The notes under the pieces were generated by a model. That model had not been told where the DNA came from. It searched no databases and saw only the letters and a list, made by a program, of their open reading frames with translations. A program made the translations under genes and the position numbers. DNA of 64,000 bases from Saprospiraceae bacterium (GTDB taxonomy: Bacteria > Bacteroidota > Bacteroidia > Chitinophagales > Saprospiraceae): contig JAHDFB010000012.1 in assembly GCA_020628475.1 (NCBI GenBank), positions 1 through 64,000 of the forward strand, written 5' to 3'. Below are positions 46,869 to 56,346 of the stretch, piece by piece. Within the stretch, counting starts at the first letter, position 1, and each line of letters opens with the position of its first letter.

Positions 46869-48707
46869 TTAGTAATAATGAAATCCTAACACATTCAAAT
46901 GATAAAATATAGCGAGTATCACCATGCTGCTTACAGACCATAATAGGTGCCAAGATCGATTTTTCCAATGAGCCAACCTACTCCAATTTCGAAACAGAAA
47001 AATCCATTGAATTAAAACGATAATCGCTCCGATATTGATCATGATCAATCCCAATATAAAGGAAAAAGGCGTTCCTCTATCAATTCCAACATCCATGGCA
47101 TACAGCACGATCATCCAGGCAAATCCCCCTAGTAAGAATAAGGAACTCCACCGTTCAGTAAGCCTGAGATTTGATCTAGCCGTTTGATGACGCTGATTGA
47201 AGAACGAAATAAGAAGATGTAGCACTAAGACTAGAAATCCTGACACTATGAGTACTTGCAGTGCGCGATATGATTGATACCAAGGAATGCGTTTATATAT
47301 TCCAAATAATCCTTGATGCAAGTAAATAGCTTTGTCTTCATCTGATACGACGAAACCACTCTGCCAATCTTTGTCCGATCTTTTGACCAAAAAATTATGT
47401 TCTTGTATCGGCTTATAAACCGCCTTATTGATTCGAATATCATAATTATCCAAGACCTCTACCCTTCTTTCTGTCAAGCCAAAAAGTCTCCGGGCTTTTT
47501 CAAAGCGGCTTTGATTGATATTATGTAATTGATATAGACCATCATACCTGTTTTTCCATTGATCGATCGGTTCTTTTGGTTCGAAGCTCGGTGCATATTC
47601 GTTCGAAACGATCAATGAATCAATCCATTCATCTTGCAATTCATACACAAAATTTCCCGCACCATACCGAATATTTTGAACGACAAATATTCCAAAAGAG
47701 TCTTGAGGAAAAATACGATAATCAGAGATAAACCCTCGTATTCCACCACCATGATGGATCACTTTTTTACCCTTTATTCGATCCATAAAAAAACCGTAGC
47801 CCATGGCTTCTTTATCAGATGCTAGCCGATACTGCGGTTCCCACATCGCTGAAATATCAAAAGGCAATGCCGCATCGCTATTAAAACGTTTACCTATAAT
47901 TAAACATTGCATAAAACGAGCCATATCCATGGCTGTTGTATTCAAGGTAGAAGCACTAGGATTTCTTAGAAACTGTCGCTGCAGTTGTATAAATCGATCG
48001 TTTTCAAATTTATAACACGAGACCGCATGATCCAATGGATGCTCAGGAATGTCTTGATAAAAGGTACTATGCTTCATCCCAAAATTACGCCGGACAAAGG
48101 CATCCATATAGCTTTCATAGCGCTGTCCTGACACCTCCTCGATCAACAATCCTAGAATAGCATAGGCAGCATTTGAATAAGAATAGACTTCTCCTGGTGT
48201 AAAAACCTGCTTTGGAATCGATGTCCGGACTAAGGTTTTCAAGAGTCCATCTTCCATCGCTTCTGGACTGATTCTAAAATCAGAATATTCAATTCCCGAA
48301 CTATGACTTAAAATATGATGCAACGTAATTGTTTCGAAGCTTTCTAATTGAATATCCATAGGATCCAAATAGGCTTGAATATCTTCCTGTAAATCCAGAT
48401 GCCCTTGATCTACCATCTCCATGATTGCCATTGCAGTAAATGACTTTGTAATCGAGGCTACTCGAAACAATGATCTAGAAGCATCAAGCGGAATTTGTTG
48501 ATCGGTGTTTTCATATCCATATGCTTTGGCCCATTCAATCTCTCCCCGATCAACCACACTTACTAATGCTGCCGGAACATGATAATCTCGCATTTTTTGC
48601 ATGATGCGCACATCTAAACTTGAACTATCTGGCTTACTGGAATACAAGCTTCCGAAGAGAAATATAAAAAGCACCACGAAATAACAATGACGGTAGATAG
48701 GTAGCAT
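46869..48707 (-). CDS. Class C beta-lactamase-family serine hydrolase with membrane C-terminus
   Basis: 612 residues from the ATG at 48707, which starts the signal peptide (MLPIYRHCYFVVLFIFLFGS). Beta-lactamase/D-aminopeptidase domain (about 30-360): Ser85-x-x-Lys88 in VASITKSF, Tyr-Ser-Asn in YSYSNAAYAILG, and HHGGGIRGF as the third (HxG) box. A linker and about four membrane segments make up 470-612. Such proteins are usually penicillin-recognizing hydrolases or esterases, not resistance enzymes. First gene of an operon with DUF3052. Confidence 0.9.
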   Translation of the reverse strand: MLPIYRHCYFVVLFIFLFGSLYSSKPDSSSLDVRIMQKMRDYHVPAALVSVVDRGEIEWAKAYGYENTDQQIPLDASRSLFRVASITKSFTAMAIMEMVDQGHLDLQEDIQAYLDPMDIQLESFETITLHHILSHSSGIEYSDFRISPEAMEDGLLKTLVRTSIPKQVFTPGEVYSYSNAAYAILGLLIEEVSGQRYESYMDAFVRRNFGMKHSTFYQDIPEHPLDHAVSCYKFENDRFIQLQRQFLRNPSASTLNTTAMDMARFMQCLIIGKRFNSDAALPFDISAMWEPQYRLASDKEAMGYGFFMDRIKGKKVIHHGGGIRGFISDYRIFPQDSFGIFVVQNIRYGAGNFVYELQDEWIDSLIVSNEYAPSFEPKEPIDQWKNRYDGLYQLHNINQSRFEKARRLFGLTERRVEVLDNYDIRINKAVYKPIQEHNFLVKRSDKDWQSGFVVSDEDKAIYLHQGLFGIYKRIPWYQSYRALQVLIVSGFLVLVLHLLISFFNQRHQTARSNLRLTERWSSLFLLGGFAWMIVLYAMDVGIDRGTPFSFILGLIMINIGAIIVLIQWIFLFRNWSRLAHWKNRSWHLLWSVSSMVILAIFYHLNVLGFHYY

Positions 48708-48853
48708 ATTATTAAAAATACAAGGAATCATTCAAAATACATCATTTTGCATTATAATCTCCACTTCTATTTAAATCTCCCATTTTTACGTTAATTTAAA
48801 TTCAAATAGTAAAATTTAAACCTTTGGTATAATTTACGGTCAAAATATTGCGC

Positions 48854-48861
48854 AAAGTTTG
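48854..48861 (+). promoter_or_regulatory. Near-match -7 box 4 nt before the di-heme peroxidase ATG
   Basis: AAAGTTTG matches TAnnTTTG at five of the six fixed bases and ends 4 nt (AAAC) before the ATG at 48866. Confidence 0.3.
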
Positions 48862-48865
48862 AAAC

Positions 48866-50090
48866 ATGTTAAAGCAAATTATCTTCTTACCAATCATTTA
48901 CATCATTTTATTGACGGCTTGTTCTGATGAAAACAATGGAAATTCAACGAAGGACAATGTAGATCCCTTTGTCGAATTAAATCTGCCAGATTCATATTTT
49001 AACTATGCGAACATAGAATATCCATCGTATATTTTAAATAGTGAATTCCCCAACCAATTCCAATTTAGAGCACCGATTGAATATGATAATACTCCAGATG
49101 ACAATAAGGTCACAGATGCCGGTGCTACCTTAGGAAGAGTTTTATTTTATGACCAAAAGCTCAGTGCAAACGAAACTATTTCGTGTGCTTCTTGTCACCA
49201 AGCTGATCACGGCTTTTCAGATCCAAATATTTTCAGCGAGGGATTTGAGGGCGGTTTGACAAGAAGACATTCCATGGGAATAGTTAATGCAAGGTTTTAT
49301 GCCGATGGAAGGTTCTTTTGGGATGAAAGAGCAAAAACACTGGAAGAGCAGGTACTTATGCCTTTTCAAGACGAGGTTGAAATGGGATTGACTCTAGCAG
49401 AACTTATAGATATTGTAAAAGAACAATCCTATTACCCTCCTCTATTTGAAGATGCTTTTGGAGATTCTTTGATTAACTAGTGATCGCATTTCCAAAGCAT
49501 TGGCCCAGTTTATACGAAGTCTCGTGAGTATAAGTTCTAAATATGATCAAGCAAGGCAGGACGTTTCTTCTCCATTAATAGATTTTCCATCTTTTACAGA
49601 CCAAGAAAATCACGGCAAACGATTATTTAACCTTCCTCGAACATTAACGAATGGTGTCAATGGAAACTGCGTTGGTTGTCATCAAACGGAAGCCTTTGTA
49701 GGCCCATTTCCAAATTTTCCTGGGCAACTTACGACCTTTGCGACTTCTAATGGCTTAGATGCAGTATCTACCATTGATTTAGGAGTAGGAGAAGCTACCG
49801 GAAATATGAATGATAATGGTAAATTTAAAGTCCCATCACTTAAGAATATTGCCATTCGTCCACCATATATGCACGATGGTAGATTCACTACTTTAGATGA
49901 AGTCATTGAACATTACAGTTCGGGTATTAAAAATCATCCCAATCTAATTGCTCCACTTGTAAACGATAGTGGAGAAGTCGGCCAATTCGAATTTACCCAA
50001 TCTGAAAAAGAAGCGTTGGTTGCGTTCCTAAAAACATTAACCGACATCGATATGCTAACAGACGAAAAATTCAGTGATCCATTCAAATAG
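48866..50090 (+). pseudogene. Frameshifted di-heme cytochrome c peroxidase (MauG/CcpA family) lipoprotein
   Basis: Two adjacent frames encode one protein. Part 1 (48866-49480) has a lipobox LLTAC (Cys19), the first heme site Cys107-x-x-Cys110-His111 and the family block DGRFFWDERAKTLEEQ, ending with the early stop TAG at 49478. Part 2 continues one base later as TSDRISKALAQFIRSLV in the plus-one frame (about 49476-50090), with the second heme site CVGCH and PPYMHDGRF. Removing one A of the AA at 49475-49476 restores a reading frame of about 408 codons with intact motifs. It reduces peroxide or oxidizes partner proteins in the periplasm. Either a recent pseudogene or a sequencing error. The sulfatase gene follows by 10 bp. 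Confidence 0.88.
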
Positions 50091-50100
50091 ATGCCTTAAA

Positions 50101-51390
50101 ATGAAGAATTTATTCCTTTTGTATTTTGTATTCATGCTCATCGCATGCGATCAAAATGAGAGTCCAACCGATCCTAATTCAACGAATGAAAATCCGCCCA
50201 ATATATTATTAATCATAGCAGATGATCTTGGAAAAGATGCAATCAATGGATTTACCGAAGGAATCATAAAACCATACACACCTCATATTGATGCTTTAAG
50301 AAATTCAGGTATGTCCTTTACCAATTTTTGGTCTTACCCGACTTGCTCTCCAACTCGTGCATCCATTCTAACAGGAAAATACGGATATAGCACTGGGGTA
50401 AAATGGGCTGGCGATAAACTGGAACCAACCGAATTGAGTCTACAAAAGTATATTAATCAAGAAACCAACAATAGATATACCACTGCTATAGTAGGAAAAT
50501 GGCATTTATCAGGAAACGAAACTTCTATCAATCCTGAAAGTTTTGGTATCGATTATTATGCCGGTTTAATACGTGGAGAACCTCAAAGCTACTACAATTG
50601 GCAACTTACCGAAGATACTCAAAACGTTTTTGAGTCAGAGTATACAACCACTAAATTTACGGATTTGGCCATCAACTGGATTAACGAACAAAATAAGCCT
50701 TGGTTTATGTGGTTAGCATATAATGCACCGCATACTCCATTCCATGTGCCACCAGACGAAATGCACACTCAAGGAAATTTACCAGAATACCAAGATGGAA
50801 TGGACCCAATCCCTTATTATATGGCCGCAATAGAAGCTCTAGATTTTCAAATCGATCGATTACTGGAAAATATTCCGGAAAATGAATTAGAAAATACCAC
50901 GATCATTTTCTTGGGAGACAACGGTTCTCCCAATGAAGTAGCACAACTTCCCTATTTAAGTTCTACGGTAAAAGGTACACTATACCAAGGTGGTATAAAT
51001 CCTCCATTATTTATTTCTGGTAGTGGCGTGACAAGAAACGGAGAAGATAACACCCCCGTTACAAGCACCGATTTATTTGCCACAATAGCAGCCATATCAG
51101 GAGTTTCAGTCAATGAAATAAATGATAGCAAAAGTTTCGAATCATTACTTTCCGAGGCACTTCACTTGAGTCGATATCAATACTCAGAAAAATATAACGC
51201 CCCCTCTGACAGATGGGCGATCAGTAATGGACAATTCAAATTAATCACCGGTGCCAATGCAAACCAAGAATTATTCAATCTTTTTGAAGATCCTTATGAA
51301 ACTTCAAATTTACTGGATGGAGTACTAACAGATGAAGCAAGTGATGCCAAAGTAGAATTAGAATCAAAACTGGAAGAAATTAGAAATTAG
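50101..51390 (+). CDS. Sulfatase (arylsulfatase type) lipoprotein
   Basis: 429 residues from the ATG at 50101, chosen because it starts the signal peptide; lipobox MLIAC (Cys16). Sulfatase signature: NILLIIADDLGKD (metal-binding Asp pair), then YPTCSPTRASILTGKYG with Cys82 as the formylglycine precursor (CxPxR), VGKWHLSG, and LGDNGSPNE (Asp-Asn of the metal site). Hydrolyses sulfate esters of polysaccharides or other substrates, after conversion of Cys82 by a sulfatase-maturing enzyme that is not in this window. Starts 10 bp after the di-heme peroxidase remnant, apparently in one transcript. Confidence 0.92.
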   Translation: MKNLFLLYFVFMLIACDQNESPTDPNSTNENPPNILLIIADDLGKDAINGFTEGIIKPYTPHIDALRNSGMSFTNFWSYPTCSPTRASILTGKYGYSTGVKWAGDKLEPTELSLQKYINQETNNRYTTAIVGKWHLSGNETSINPESFGIDYYAGLIRGEPQSYYNWQLTEDTQNVFESEYTTTKFTDLAINWINEQNKPWFMWLAYNAPHTPFHVPPDEMHTQGNLPEYQDGMDPIPYYMAAIEALDFQIDRLLENIPENELENTTIIFLGDNGSPNEVAQLPYLSSTVKGTLYQGGINPPLFISGSGVTRNGEDNTPVTSTDLFATIAAISGVSVNEINDSKSFESLLSEALHLSRYQYSEKYNAPSDRWAISNGQFKLITGANANQELFNLFEDPYETSNLLDGVLTDEASDAKVELESKLEEIRN

Positions 51391-51485
51391 TCATCCAATG
51401 TTACATCCCAAACCAGAACCTATAAGTTTTCTCAGAAGCATGTGCGTTTCATACTAGCTCTCCATACATGCGATCGTATGCCTAA

Positions 51486-51887
51486 CTATGGAATGATACG
51501 CCGCATCATACGTTCGGGAAAGACCAAAGCTTCGAAACCAAAATTCTTATAAAATGTATGCGCTGTTTCAGTTGCTAGATCCCAGGTTTTGACCAAACTC
51601 AAAGGTGGATAATCGATAATATATTGTATGAGTTGCTTTCCAAATCCATTGCCTTGTTCTGCCTCTATGATAAAGACATCCATGATATAGGCATATACAG
51701 CATAATCACTGACCAATCGTGCAAAACCTATCTGCTTTTTATTCTTATATAGTCCGAAACACAGACTATTTTCAATACTTAAGTCAATGGCGTGAATGGG
51801 GCGATTTTTAGCCCAATAGGATTGGGATAAAAATTGATAAATGACTTCTTTATCCAATAATTCTTTGTCTGTATTAATCTCGATCAT
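51486..51887 (-). CDS. GNAT family N-acetyltransferase
   Basis: 133 residues. GNAT fold: IGFARLVSDYAVYAYIMDVFIIEAEQGNGFGKQLIQYII is split here as the IGFARLVSD strand, DVFIIEAEQGNGFGKQL (the acetyl-CoA loop Q-x-x-G-x-G) and the helix after it; FYKNFGFEAL ends the core. Substrate unknown. Its start overlaps the upstream acetyltransferase gene by 14 bp, so they are co-transcribed, divergent from a MocR regulator. Confidence 0.88.
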   Translation of the reverse strand: MIEINTDKELLDKEVIYQFLSQSYWAKNRPIHAIDLSIENSLCFGLYKNKKQIGFARLVSDYAVYAYIMDVFIIEAEQGNGFGKQLIQYIIDYPPLSLVKTWDLATETAHTFYKNFGFEALVFPERMMRRIIP

Positions 51888-52482
51888 TTAACTGTTGTAT
51901 TCGTTTTAACAAATTGGCGCGATGTATGCCATCCCATTCGAAATCTATGATACTCAATACTACACTATCTCTTCGAATACCTGTTTCAGCTAATACATTG
52001 GTGCGCAATGTCCCTTCCATCACACATCCTAAACTTTTCATGGCGGCAATAGATCTTGTATTATTGGCATCTGCTCTAAATTCCACCCGTTTCAAACCCA
52101 ATTGATCAAAGGCATATTGTAACATCAAGAACTTACAATTTTTATTCAATCCAGTCCCCCAGTATTTCTTACCATACCAGGTATATCCGAGTTGAACGGT
52201 TCTGTGAAAATCTTGATAATCATAAAATCGAGTGCTTCCAGCATAGGCTTTCATCCACTTATCATAGACAATAAATGGGTAAGAATCCTCTCTCTTGCGT
52301 GCCTCAAAAGCACTATTCATGTATTTCTTCAATCGATCCAGTCCATTGGCTGGATCACCGGAGTATTTCCATAAGGTCGGTTCATTGATCGAAAAATCGG
52401 ATAAATGTTCAAAATCTTCTTCCACCAGAGGTCGAAGTATAACGCGCTCATTTTCTAGAATGATATCCTTTTTAAAATCCAT
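51874..52482 (-). CDS. RimJ/RimL-like GNAT acetyltransferase
   Basis: 202 residues. RimL-type pattern: ILENERVILRPLVEEDFEHL at the start, AGSTRFYDYQ, LGYTWYGKKYWGTGLNKNCKFLM (acetyl-CoA loop), and LKRVEFRADANNTRSIAAMKSLGCVMEGTLR near the C-terminus (split at FRADANNTRS and KSLGCVMEG). May acetylate a protein N-terminus or small amine. First gene of the divergent pair; its promoter region holds the operator half-sites at 52553-52598, so it may be under MocR control. Confidence 0.9.
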   Translation of the reverse strand: MDFKKDIILENERVILRPLVEEDFEHLSDFSINEPTLWKYSGDPANGLDRLKKYMNSAFEARKREDSYPFIVYDKWMKAYAGSTRFYDYQDFHRTVQLGYTWYGKKYWGTGLNKNCKFLMLQYAFDQLGLKRVEFRADANNTRSIAAMKSLGCVMEGTLRTNVLAETGIRRDSVVLSIIDFEWDGIHRANLLKRIQQLNDRD

Positions 52483-52552
52483 TGCAAGTACGGTTATTTA
52501 TATGAAAGTAAAATGAAATGTTGCTTTATTACGCCATAAAAGTAGTAGCTTT

Positions 52553-52598
52553 ACTGGACTAGCAAATAGTCCATTTATAATAATTTAACTAGTCCAGT
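52553..52598. promoter_or_regulatory. Operator half-sites between the GNAT genes and MocR regulator
   Basis: ACTGGACTAG (52553-52562) and CTAGTCCAGT (52589-52598) are perfect 10-bp inverted repeats. A third half-site TAGTCCA (52567-52573) repeats the second in direct orientation. MocR/PdxR proteins bind such half-sites in divergent promoters. The last one touches the regulator TTG start at 52598, which fits negative autoregulation. Confidence 0.7.
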
Positions 52599-54040
52599 TG
52601 TTACCTTTCAATACCCTCGTACAAATCGATGCTAAGAGCAAACGACCGATTTATCTACAGTTGGCAGATCAACTCATTCTTTTGATTCAGCAAGGCATCA
52701 TTCCGACTGGCTATAAAATGCCCGGAAGTCGGCGTCTAGCCCAGTTACTTCATTTGAATCGATTGACTATCGTGGCGGCTTATGAAGAAGCAGCCAATCA
52801 AGGATGGATCGAAATCAAGCCTTCTCAAGGGAGCTTTGTTAGCCAGGCTTTACCGATTATACAAGCAACTTCTTGGGACACCGTTTCGACGCATGAGCAA
52901 CAGCCAAATCCAAGTCCAAAAACCAATCTTGCCATTCAACAGAAACTGATTATCAATCGAGGTTCTCCCGATGAACGTCTGGCTCCCATTGATGCTTTGG
53001 CAAGATCTTATCGATCCGCCTTAAAATCTTCTGTCAAATCCCGAGATTTAATACATGTAGATGTCTATCAACTCCATAAAAATGAATCCATTATTGCAGC
53101 GTATCTTAATCGGAGTCGGGGTCTACATATCGAGGGAAATGAGGTTATTTTGACGCAAGGAAGTCAGATGGGCATTTATCTATCTGCTCAATCCATTCTT
53201 CGGCCGAAGGACACCATTATCATAGGAAAAACCAATTATGTTGGTGCAGATACCATCTTCGAATCTTGTGGAGCGCATCTGCATCCGGTTGACGTCGATG
53301 AAAAAGGCATCGTTGTGGATCAGATCGAAGCTTATTGCCAACAGCATACCCTTCGTTGCGTGTATATCACGCCCCATCATCACCTTCCAACTACGGTGAC
53401 ACTCAGTGCTTCTCGGCGCATGAAATTGCTAAAATTAGCGGTACGATATCAATTCTATATTATCGAAGATGATTACGATTACGATTTTCACTACAGCAGC
53501 AGTCCGATCTTACCTTTGGCCAGTGGCGATCATCAAGGCTGGGTTATCTACGTAGGATCTATGAGTAAAATAATTGCTCCTGGACTACGATTTGGCTATA
53601 CCGTGGCCCGTGGCAGCATCATGAATCGTATGAAGGCACTCCGCAGAAATATCGATCGATATCCAGATTTGATCAGTTCGAAAGCCATCTGTAGCCTCAT
53701 TCGAGATGGCGATATAGAACGACATCTGCGAAAATCACTTAAAATCTACAAAAAGCGACGGGATCATTTCTGTTCCTTATTAGAGACATATTTCGGTGAA
53801 AAAGTCCAGTTTGTAAAGCCTGCCGGTGGTTTGGCAGTCTGGGTCCATTTTGATCCTTCCATTTCATTAGTGGAACTTGCTTCTAAGGCATTCGAACGAG
53901 GTTTATATTTTCCAGATGGTCGCATATACAAACGAGAAAATACTTCCTTGAATGCGACTCGCCTGGGATTTGCTTCTCTTCGTCTAGATGAGATCGATGA
54001 AGCCTTACATATCTTAAGCCAAAGTCTGGCTGATTTATAG
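52598..54040 (+). CDS. MocR-type (GntR HTH plus aminotransferase domain) transcriptional regulator
   Basis: 480 residues, beginning at TTG (52598); no earlier ATG fits and the next Met would cut the HTH. GntR winged helix 11-85: RPIYLQLADQLILLIQQGIIPTG, then MPGSRRLAQLLHLNRLTIVAAYEEA (split at SRRLAQLL and VAAYEEA). Aminotransferase-like domain (about 120-480): VILTQGSQMGIYL, IEDDYDYDFHY (PLP-site type Asp/Tyr), and SMSKIIAPGLRFGY, with the Lys that binds PLP. Family members such as PdxR regulate vitamin B6 or other amino-acid genes using PLP as effector. Divergent from two acetyltransferase genes. Class set by architecture; target not known. Confidence 0.9.
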   Translation: MLPFNTLVQIDAKSKRPIYLQLADQLILLIQQGIIPTGYKMPGSRRLAQLLHLNRLTIVAAYEEAANQGWIEIKPSQGSFVSQALPIIQATSWDTVSTHEQQPNPSPKTNLAIQQKLIINRGSPDERLAPIDALARSYRSALKSSVKSRDLIHVDVYQLHKNESIIAAYLNRSRGLHIEGNEVILTQGSQMGIYLSAQSILRPKDTIIIGKTNYVGADTIFESCGAHLHPVDVDEKGIVVDQIEAYCQQHTLRCVYITPHHHLPTTVTLSASRRMKLLKLAVRYQFYIIEDDYDYDFHYSSSPILPLASGDHQGWVIYVGSMSKIIAPGLRFGYTVARGSIMNRMKALRRNIDRYPDLISSKAICSLIRDGDIERHLRKSLKIYKKRRDHFCSLLETYFGEKVQFVKPAGGLAVWVHFDPSISLVELASKAFERGLYFPDGRIYKRENTSLNATRLGFASLRLDEIDEALHILSQSLADL

Positions 54041-54236
54041 CTAGATACCATTTGCGAGAGCGCTGTGCAGCAGTTACCGACGAAGGAGGTAAGACTCCGT
54101 TTGATATGGGAGGCTTACGCCCAAAGGTGTGGGAAAGGGAATCATCATTCCTTGAAATACATCTCGATGAAACGGAGGCCGAACAGACCTGTGAGCTGCG
54201 AAACATAGCGACCTGAAAGGGCTCGCCCACATGCTC
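54041..54236. other. Intergenic region between convergent genes with small hairpins
   Basis: No gene. Hairpins GGAG-gtaaga-CTCC near 54085 and GGAAT-catc-ATTCC near 54140 are visible. Richer in G+C than the coding flanks. No U-run and no match to the other repeats here. Confidence 0.35.
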
Positions 54237-55841
54237 TTACTTCAACTGAAACAAATAAAAATAATGGGTAGAATCAATCATTTTATAGGAAGACCAATCC
54301 AATTCTTCCCAGCGATATTCCGATATAAATAACTGATCCGACTGCTCCAATAATTCTTGATTGAGTGGATCGCGATTGAGTGAAAACTCGAATTCTAGAT
54401 CTGTATAGGACCGATCTACATACCAATTGAATATCGATCGAGGGCCGTCCAATAAATATATCTTTTTCGAACCTTGTTCGGATGCCATATGTAGGATATC
54501 CTTTGCGTCGACACTATATTGATTGAATCGTCCATATTGCTGGTAGCTAAATACAAAGGAATATAGGATCACGGGCAAGAAAAACCACCAACTGATCTTT
54601 CTGGAGGACCACGTTTCTGCGAGTGCATAGACCCCTATCGGTATCAAATAAATAAACACGCGCATCGGTGCAAATGTATGTTGCAACCATGGTATACTCG
54701 CCGAAAAAACAACCAAGCCCAAGAATAAACGTCCTGACGTATTTCTCCATGCATCACCTCGAATGAGTAAGAAAATCGTCAATAATATCAAGGGTATATA
54801 ATGATGTGCAAATCCCAAAAGATAAGAAGGATATCGCTGCCAAACATCCGCAATGCTTAATGATTCTACAAATTCGTTTCCGATCAAGACCTCAAAGCCA
54901 AAAAAATAAAGGATGGGTGTGTACAATAATAGACTGATAGCTCCTATCAAACATTGCATCCGTATCCACGATCGAAAAGGCAGGTAAAACAATAGCAAGA
55001 TACTAGCTACCAAATATGGATATATAAATACTGGAATCGTGTAAAAGCCCGCGACGGCTGTCAATACGGTAAAGATAGGCAACTCGAGTCTGCGTTTTTC
55101 TATGGCCGATACGATCAACAGCAACCAAATGCTCGAAAACAATAATAAGAATGCATATCCTCGTCCCTGAACGGCATAAAACGATGGATAGAACGTAGCA
55201 AATACAATCATAATGGACCAATAAGCGGATGATCGTCCAAAGCGTTGATGCACCCGCAACAACAAGACTACCAAGCTTCCGAGCACCGCACATAAAGATG
55301 GGAGTCTCAATGCATATAGTTCGAATGGAATGATTTTATGCAATAGGCTCGAAGTAAAAGAAAAGAGTATATGGTTGTTTGGCGCGGGATAGGTTAATAC
55401 CGATATCAGAGGGTTTCGCTGCGTAAAGTATTCGAAAGCATAGGCCTCATCCGAATGAATCGGAAGCCATGGAATGATAAGCAATCCTAGCAATAATAAT
55501 CCAGTTACTATGGCCATTAAAGAGATCATACCGAATGCTCGACTTTGTGTTTTAAGCCAATTTCGTAGCGTTTTGAATTCTGCGGAAATGCGCGGTGCAT
55601 ATTGCATCAGCAAGCAGATAATTACAGCGACTGTCATCGTTCCCAAAGCAGCCATGACGCGCTGCTTATTGAAGAATGATGCCGTTAAAAATTGTTGTAT
55701 ATAAGCCTGTTCTGTAGCAGACATCGACTCCGTACTGATCGCGATCATTTTTCTGTACAGGACATCCGAACTAAATAGTATCAAGGTAGCAAAGCTTCCT
55801 GCAATCAGTAAAAGAATCGCACACCGCACTTTTTTAGACAT
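54237..55841 (-). CDS. GT39/ArnT-like glycosyltransferase, integral membrane
   Basis: 534 residues with about 12 hydrophobic segments. The first periplasmic loop has PIHSDEAYAFEYF, matching the Asp-Glu motif of the GT39/ArnT/PMT superfamily, in which this acid takes part in catalysis with polyprenyl-phosphate sugars. NNHILFSFTSSLLHKI and LRLPSLCAVLGSLVVLLL follow, typical of the same group. Transfers a sugar from a lipid carrier to an acceptor outside the inner membrane; acceptor unknown. The start is 4 bp after the VOC gene stop, one operon. Confidence 0.82.
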   Translation of the reverse strand: MSKKVRCAILLLIAGSFATLILFSSDVLYRKMIAISTESMSATEQAYIQQFLTASFFNKQRVMAALGTMTVAVIICLLMQYAPRISAEFKTLRNWLKTQSRAFGMISLMAIVTGLLLLGLLIIPWLPIHSDEAYAFEYFTQRNPLISVLTYPAPNNHILFSFTSSLLHKIIPFELYALRLPSLCAVLGSLVVLLLRVHQRFGRSSAYWSIMIVFATFYPSFYAVQGRGYAFLLLFSSIWLLLIVSAIEKRRLELPIFTVLTAVAGFYTIPVFIYPYLVASILLLFYLPFRSWIRMQCLIGAISLLLYTPILYFFGFEVLIGNEFVESLSIADVWQRYPSYLLGFAHHYIPLILLTIFLLIRGDAWRNTSGRLFLGLVVFSASIPWLQHTFAPMRVFIYLIPIGVYALAETWSSRKISWWFFLPVILYSFVFSYQQYGRFNQYSVDAKDILHMASEQGSKKIYLLDGPRSIFNWYVDRSYTDLEFEFSLNRDPLNQELLEQSDQLFISEYRWEELDWSSYKMIDSTHYFYLFQLK

Positions 55842-55845
55842 ATTG

Positions 55846-56298
55846 TTAGAGACTTAACCAATCTTGATAAGAAATAACACCGTATTCTGGTTTGGATTCT
55901 CCCTCCAAGAGTCCAATAAATTCTAAAGCGTGTCCATCCGGATCTCCAAAATATATAGCGATTGCAGGCATCCAAGCAAATACCATGGGGCCTTGACTTT
56001 CATCCTTGAAGAAATTGTAGGATTCTACGCCTCGATTACGCAGAAATGTTTGTGATTCATGTAGGACCCACATCGGATCACACTCGAAGGCAAAATGACG
56101 AATATCGATTTGATCTTGCGGCTTTTCCCAAAGGCCCAACATGGACTGTTTATCTTTTCCGATCCAAAAAAAGGCAGCCCTTCTTTCCTCCGTAAAGTGA
56201 CATAACTTAAGAGATAAAACTTCTTTATAGAATTGAATAGATCGTTCTAAATCAGAAACATATAAATGTGTTTCATACAGGCCTTTTATTGGATTCAT
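55846..56298 (-). CDS. VOC family protein (glyoxalase-like)
   Basis: 150 residues from the ATG at 56298; the frame extends 7 codons upstream but a -7 box at 56317-56324 supports this start. VOC pattern: LYETHLYVSDLERSIQFYKEVL, RAAFFWIGKDKQSMLGLWE, HFAFECDPMWVLHESQTFL, and IYFGDPDGHALEFIGLL. His in THLYVSD, His in DIRHFAF and Glu in HALEFIG are in the usual metal-ligand positions. Substrate not known. Co-transcribed with the GT39-like gene. Confidence 0.85.
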   Translation of the reverse strand: MNPIKGLYETHLYVSDLERSIQFYKEVLSLKLCHFTEERRAAFFWIGKDKQSMLGLWEKPQDQIDIRHFAFECDPMWVLHESQTFLRNRGVESYNFFKDESQGPMVFAWMPAIAIYFGDPDGHALEFIGLLEGESKPEYGVISYQDWLSL

Positions 56299-56316
56299 CT
56301 GTCTCAGATTATCTCT

Positions 56317-56324
56317 CAAATATA
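56317..56324 (-). promoter_or_regulatory. Candidate -7 box for VOC-GT39 operon
   Basis: On the minus strand TATATTTG, a perfect TAnnTTTG, 18 nt before the ATG at 56298; predicted leader about 14 nt. No clear -33 element. Confidence 0.5.
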
Positions 56325-56346
56325 CTGGATAATCGTTGAATCCATG

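Noticed and set aside
42581-48707. A complete extracellular contractile injection system locus around the DUF4157 gene
   Set aside because: No sheath, tube, spike, baseplate or AAA+ ATPase genes are present; neighbours are a sigma factor, a lipoprotein and a hydrolase.
49450-49510. Programmed frameshift as the reason for the split di-heme peroxidase
   Set aside because: No slippery heptamer and no downstream pseudoknot are seen; a one-base insertion or sequencing error explains it more simply.
53764-54230. Minus-strand frames of 95 and 115 codons over the 3' end of the MocR gene
   Set aside because: Overlap the coding end of a well-supported gene and run into a hairpin-rich gap; no similarity to known proteins.
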